64,000 bases of DNA from DASQJL01 sp036380835 (GTDB lineage Bacteria > Eisenbacteria > RBG-16-71-46 > SZUA-252), in NCBI GenBank assembly GCA_036380835.1, contig DASVDZ010000064.1, positions 62,001 to 126,000 on the forward strand. The letters run 5' to 3'. Below are positions 61,740-64,000 of the stretch, one piece after another. The position numbers and the translations under genes were made by a program. Within the stretch, counting starts at the first letter, position 1. Every line of letters starts with the position of its first letter. The notes under the pieces are model-generated. The model did not search any database. It had not been told where the DNA came from and saw nothing but the letters and a program-made list of their open reading frames with translations.

Positions 61740-62112
61740 GATCTGAATCCTTCCTGGTCCGCGCCGACCGCGCGACCGATCGAGGCGGGAGGTACCCGCC
61801 CGTCAGCGCCGCGCAAGCGATCGCTGCCCGGGTGATCCCCGGGAGCGGATGGACCGGTGGAGGTAGGGATGGCGTGGGCCGATGCGATTGCGGGCGCCCC
61901 GGGACTTGGAACTCCGGGGCACAGGCCTTCTGCCGTTGACCCGTGGCGCGGAATCTCCGCCGGCACGGGGTCGGCCGCCCTGGCGAACACTGGCGGCCTG
62001 AAGGAGATGCAGGGAATCGCGGCCCGGGGGCCGCCCCTGTCGTCGTCTACCGTTCGATGTCTATAAAGTTAAGATAGCTCAATAACTTACGTTCGTCAAG
62101 GCGCTCCTGTCC
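61740..62112. other. Intergenic region, 373 bp
   Basis: No convincing gene is seen on either strand. It holds the ribosome site of the DUF4332 gene at its left end and an AT-rich promoter-like block at 62055-62099. GC-rich inverted segments such as GGGCGCCCCGGG near 61890 could fold in a long leader. I find no riboswitch class that I recognise. Confidence 0.5.
62071..62099 (-). promoter_or_regulatory. Putative promoter of the DUF4332 gene
   Basis: On the minus strand, TTGACG (62099-62094), a 17-nt spacer and TATCTT (62076-62071). The spacer contains TAAGTTATTG, which also occurs in the aceB -35 region (42967-42976 on the same strand). Confidence 0.5.
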
Positions 62113-62655
62113 TCAACGACTCCGGGCGCGCGACCCCGACGGCCGGCTCTTCCCGCCGCCATTGACCTCGGTCCGGGTGCGCGCGGTGCCATAGCTCGGG
62201 CTCGGGTAGCGGGAATACGAGCGCGGCGTGTAGTAGTGGCCGCCGTAGTAGCGGCCCCCGTAGTAGCGGCTGCCGTAATAGCGGGGCCAGTATCCGCCGT
62301 AGTACGGCCAGTACCCGCCGTAGTAGCCGAAGCCCAATCCGACGTAGACCCGCGGATGCGTGTAGCCTCCGTAGTAGTCGTCGTCGTAGTAGACCCGCTC
62401 GTCGTATCGGTCCTCCGTGCGCAGCATGGCGGAGATCACCCCGTCCGACACGCCCGCCTCCTTCAGCCGGTGGAGGTCGCGCGCCTCGAGGCGGAACGTC
62501 TTCCCGCTGTGATCGATCTTCTGGATGATGAGCGAGTCGGCGATTCCGTCCTCGTGCATTTTCAGCACGTCCTTCCAGCCGAACGCCCACGCGTCGCGGG
62601 GAACGAAGAGGACCACCATCATTCCGACGACGCCCAAGAGAAGCATTCGCTTCAT
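62113..62655 (-). CDS. Secreted Tyr/Gly-rich repeat protein
   Basis: 180 residues. Signal peptide to about residue 24 (AWA). Residues 25-85 form a conserved-looking helical part (DVLKMHEDGIADSLIIQKI, LKEAGVSDGVISAML). From about 86 to 155 the chain is dominated by YYGG, YYGGYW and RYYGG repeats with acidic DDDYY at the start. The tail is Ser/Arg/Lys-rich. Such Gly/Tyr repeats occur in surface or matrix proteins and can cross-link or self-associate; here the role is unknown. Confidence 0.85.
   Translation of the reverse strand: MKRMLLLGVVGMMVVLFVPRDAWAFGWKDVLKMHEDGIADSLIIQKIDHSGKTFRLEARDLHRLKEAGVSDGVISAMLRTEDRYDERVYYDDDYYGGYTHPRVYVGLGFGYYGGYWPYYGGYWPRYYGSRYYGGRYYGGHYYTPRSYSRYPSPSYGTARTRTEVNGGGKSRPSGSRARSR
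62210..62370 (-). repeat. Degenerate Tyr-Gly coding repeat
   Basis: Recurring TACTAC/TACGGCGG codon blocks encode YYGG units in the Tyr/Gly-rich protein. Spacing is irregular (about 12-30 bp), so it is a coding repeat and not a tandem array. Confidence 0.6.
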
Positions 62656-62675
62656 GGCCTGCCTTCCTTTCTCCC

Positions 62676-62684
62676 GGTACTACC
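62676..62684 (-). promoter_or_regulatory. GGTAGTACC element upstream of the Tyr/Gly-rich gene
   Basis: The 9-mer lies 20 nt before ATG 62655 on the minus strand, followed by CGGGAGAAAGGAAGG. TATCCT (62693-62688) precedes it. It matches elements at 33311 and 34054. On the plus strand, TTTCTCCCGGTA (62668-62679) also occurs at 14792-14803. Confidence 0.3.
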
Positions 62685-62818
62685 TAGAGGATACCACCAT
62701 CGTGGCGCGGCGGTTCCGTTCATCGCGATCCGCAATCCGCCGCCGGGCGGCCTCATCTGTTACCCTACGCCCTCGATCCACCACCCGCGCCCCGGCCCGC
62801 GCATCGGCGGAGAGTCCC

Positions 62819-64000
62819 ATGCCCGTGACGCAGCACGTTCCCGATTTCCAGGATGCCCTTCGCCGGTTCGGCTTCACCGAGTTCCGGCCCGGGCAGCGCG
62901 ACGCCCTGGAATCGCTCTTCACGCACCGGCGCCTGCTCCTCGTCGCACCGACCGGCGGAGGGAAGAGCCTCACGTACCAGCTCCCGTCGCTCCTGCTCCC
63001 CGGCACGACGCTCGTGATCTCGCCCCTCATCTCGCTGATGGAGAACCAGGCGGACGCGCTTCAGGCGCGCGGCATCGCCGCCACCTATCTGGCGAACACG
63101 CTGCCCGAAGCCGAGGCGCGCGCGCGGCTGAGCGGACTTCGCGAGGGCCGCTACCGCGTCGCTTACGTGGCGCCCGAGCGGCTTCCCTTCCCCGGGTTCC
63201 GCGATCTGACGCGGTCGCTCGACTGCCCCCTGATCGCGGTCGACGAGGCGCACTGCATCAGTCAGTGGGGGCACGATTTCAGGCCCGACTATCTCCAGAT
63301 CGGGAGCTTCCTTCGATCGCTGCCCGCGACGATGGTTCTGGCCTGCACCGCCACCGCGACACCCGTGGTCCGGGACGACATCATCGCGCAGCTGGGCTTG
63401 GGCCCCGACACGCCGCAGATCGTCCGCGGATTCGCGCGCCCCAATCTGGCGCTTCGGGCGACGCAGGTCGCCTCGCTCGCCGAGGGCCGCGGGATCGTGG
63501 ACGACACGATCGACGAGGCGCTGGGGGGTCCCGGGGAGCGCCGCGGCGCCGTGATCCTCTACTGCATGACGCGGAAGGACTCCGAGCGGGAGGCGGAGCG
63601 CCAGCGCGCGAGGGGCTGGAACGCCGAGGCGTACCACGCGGGGAGGTCGGGCGCCGACCGCACCGACGTCCAGTCCCGGTTCGCGCGCGGGGCGCTTCAG
63701 GTCGTCGCGGCGACCACCGCGTTCGGCATGGGGATCGACCGCCCCGACGTGCGCGCGGTGATCCATCTGTCGCCGTCCAGCTCGATCGAGGCCTACTACC
63801 AGGAGGTCGGCCGCGCAGGGCGGGACGGCGAGGATGCGATCGGCCAGATGGTGTTCATGACGGCCGACATGCCGCGCCGGAGGAACCTGATCGAGCACGG
63901 CCGCGCGGAGAACGGCGCCGCGGCGGAGGTCGTCGAGCACCAGTGGGGCCAGTTCCTGGAATTGATCCGCTGGGCCGAGGGCGGCTCCTGCCGCCACGAC
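62819..64000 (+). CDS. recQ: RecQ-type DNA helicase (C-terminus cut by window edge)
   Basis: 394 residues to the window edge, from ATG 62819. FGFTEFRPGQRDAL is motif 0, APTGGGKSLTYQLP motif I (Walker A), DEAHCISQWGHDFRPDYL motif II (DEAH), TATATP motif III, and AFGMGIDRPDVR with QEVGRAGRDG motifs V and VI. The last residues (GGSCRHD) begin the RecQ zinc-binding domain. It unwinds DNA in recombination repair. The WH and HRDC parts, if any, lie outside the window. Confidence 0.93.
   Translation, partial: MPVTQHVPDFQDALRRFGFTEFRPGQRDALESLFTHRRLLLVAPTGGGKSLTYQLPSLLLPGTTLVISPLISLMENQADALQARGIAATYLANTLPEAEARARLSGLREGRYRVAYVAPERLPFPGFRDLTRSLDCPLIAVDEAHCISQWGHDFRPDYLQIGSFLRSLPATMVLACTATATPVVRDDIIAQLGLGPDTPQIVRGFARPNLALRATQVASLAEGRGIVDDTIDEALGGPGERRGAVILYCMTRKDSEREAERQRARGWNAEAYHAGRSGADRTDVQSRFARGALQVVAATTAFGMGIDRPDVRAVIHLSPSSSIEAYYQEVGRAGRDGEDAIGQMVFMTADMPRRRNLIEHGRAENGAAAEVVEHQWGQFLELIRWAEGGSCRHD

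Noticed and set aside
61736..61990. An 84-residue minus-strand frame in the DUF4332 upstream region
   Set aside because: Pro/Ala/Gly-rich, no ribosome site, no recognisable pattern, and it overlaps the DUF4332 start and leader.

Overview
This is 64 kb of very GC-rich bacterial chromosome (roughly 70% G+C by eye), densely coded. I count about 62 protein genes and see no rRNA, tRNA, CRISPR array or insertion sequence. The gene content points to a didermic, respiring bacterium of the FCB / Candidatus Eisenbacteria-Gemmatimonadetes type. The pointers are a secreted protein with a FlgD-Ig-like C-terminal sorting-type domain (50508-52697), a Ser/Thr kinase fused to a beta-propeller, many lipoproteins, a System I cytochrome c maturation operon and c-type cytochromes. 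The lineage is inferred and has not been tested by phylogeny.

Layout. 1-1731 (minus): partial exported protein, radical SAM/SPASM protein, rubrerythrin-like protein. 1863-2861 (plus): TrxR-like ferredoxin/flavodoxin-NADP reductase. 2874-5770 (minus): TldD (with a Tat-like leader) and PmbA/TldE. 5836-9622 (plus): DUF2203 protein, PolX, gluzincin metallopeptidase. 9610-12812 (minus): LON-domain protein, Nth, redoxin, UPF0173 hydrolase, cytochrome c. 12770-17998 (plus): QueG, dienelactone hydrolase, a large radical SAM protein with odd cysteine spacing, Nudix hydrolase, alpha/beta hydrolase. 18018-18662 (minus): YceI. 18861-26066 (plus): TrxB, ETF-quinone oxidoreductase, then an ABC ATPase / FtsX permease / AttH-CrtC-like set.

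26071-33197 is one tightly overlapping minus-strand ccm operon (ccmE-F-H-I, an unknown membrane protein, ccmA-B-C-D, rhodanese). Its CcmE carries a CxxxY motif in place of the usual HxxxY, and no ccmG is present. 33358-39895: PAP2 phosphatase, serine hydrolase, Cache-only sensor, lipoprotein, hybrid histidine kinase, small membrane protein. 39944-44490 is a glyoxylate-shunt locus, aceB-aceA diverging from a RamB/ScfR-type regulator across an AT-rich operator region. 44493-50466: lipoprotein, an ABC-2 exporter whose ATPase gene is frameshifted, and a Ser/Thr kinase. 50508-58475: arylsulfotransferase-like secreted protein, hydrolase, CPBP protease, DUF985 cupin, membrane protein, SnoaL-like protein, MFS exporter, M29 aminopeptidase. 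58488-64000: cytochrome c, selenoprotein, lipoprotein, DUF4332 protein, Tyr/Gly-rich secreted protein, partial RecQ.

The most notable find is at 59276-59677 (minus). It is a lipoprotein with a thioredoxin-like fold whose redox motif reads U-P-I-C, with the first residue encoded by in-frame TGA. A perfect 7-bp hairpin with a GU-containing loop starts 19 nt after the TGA, within the geometry of a bacterial SECIS element. This looks like an undescribed extracytoplasmic selenoprotein that standard gene calling would miss or split. A second theme is promoter architecture: several genes have a TAnnnT -10 box only 6-9 nt before the start codon and no Shine-Dalgarno sequence, which suggests leaderless mRNAs.
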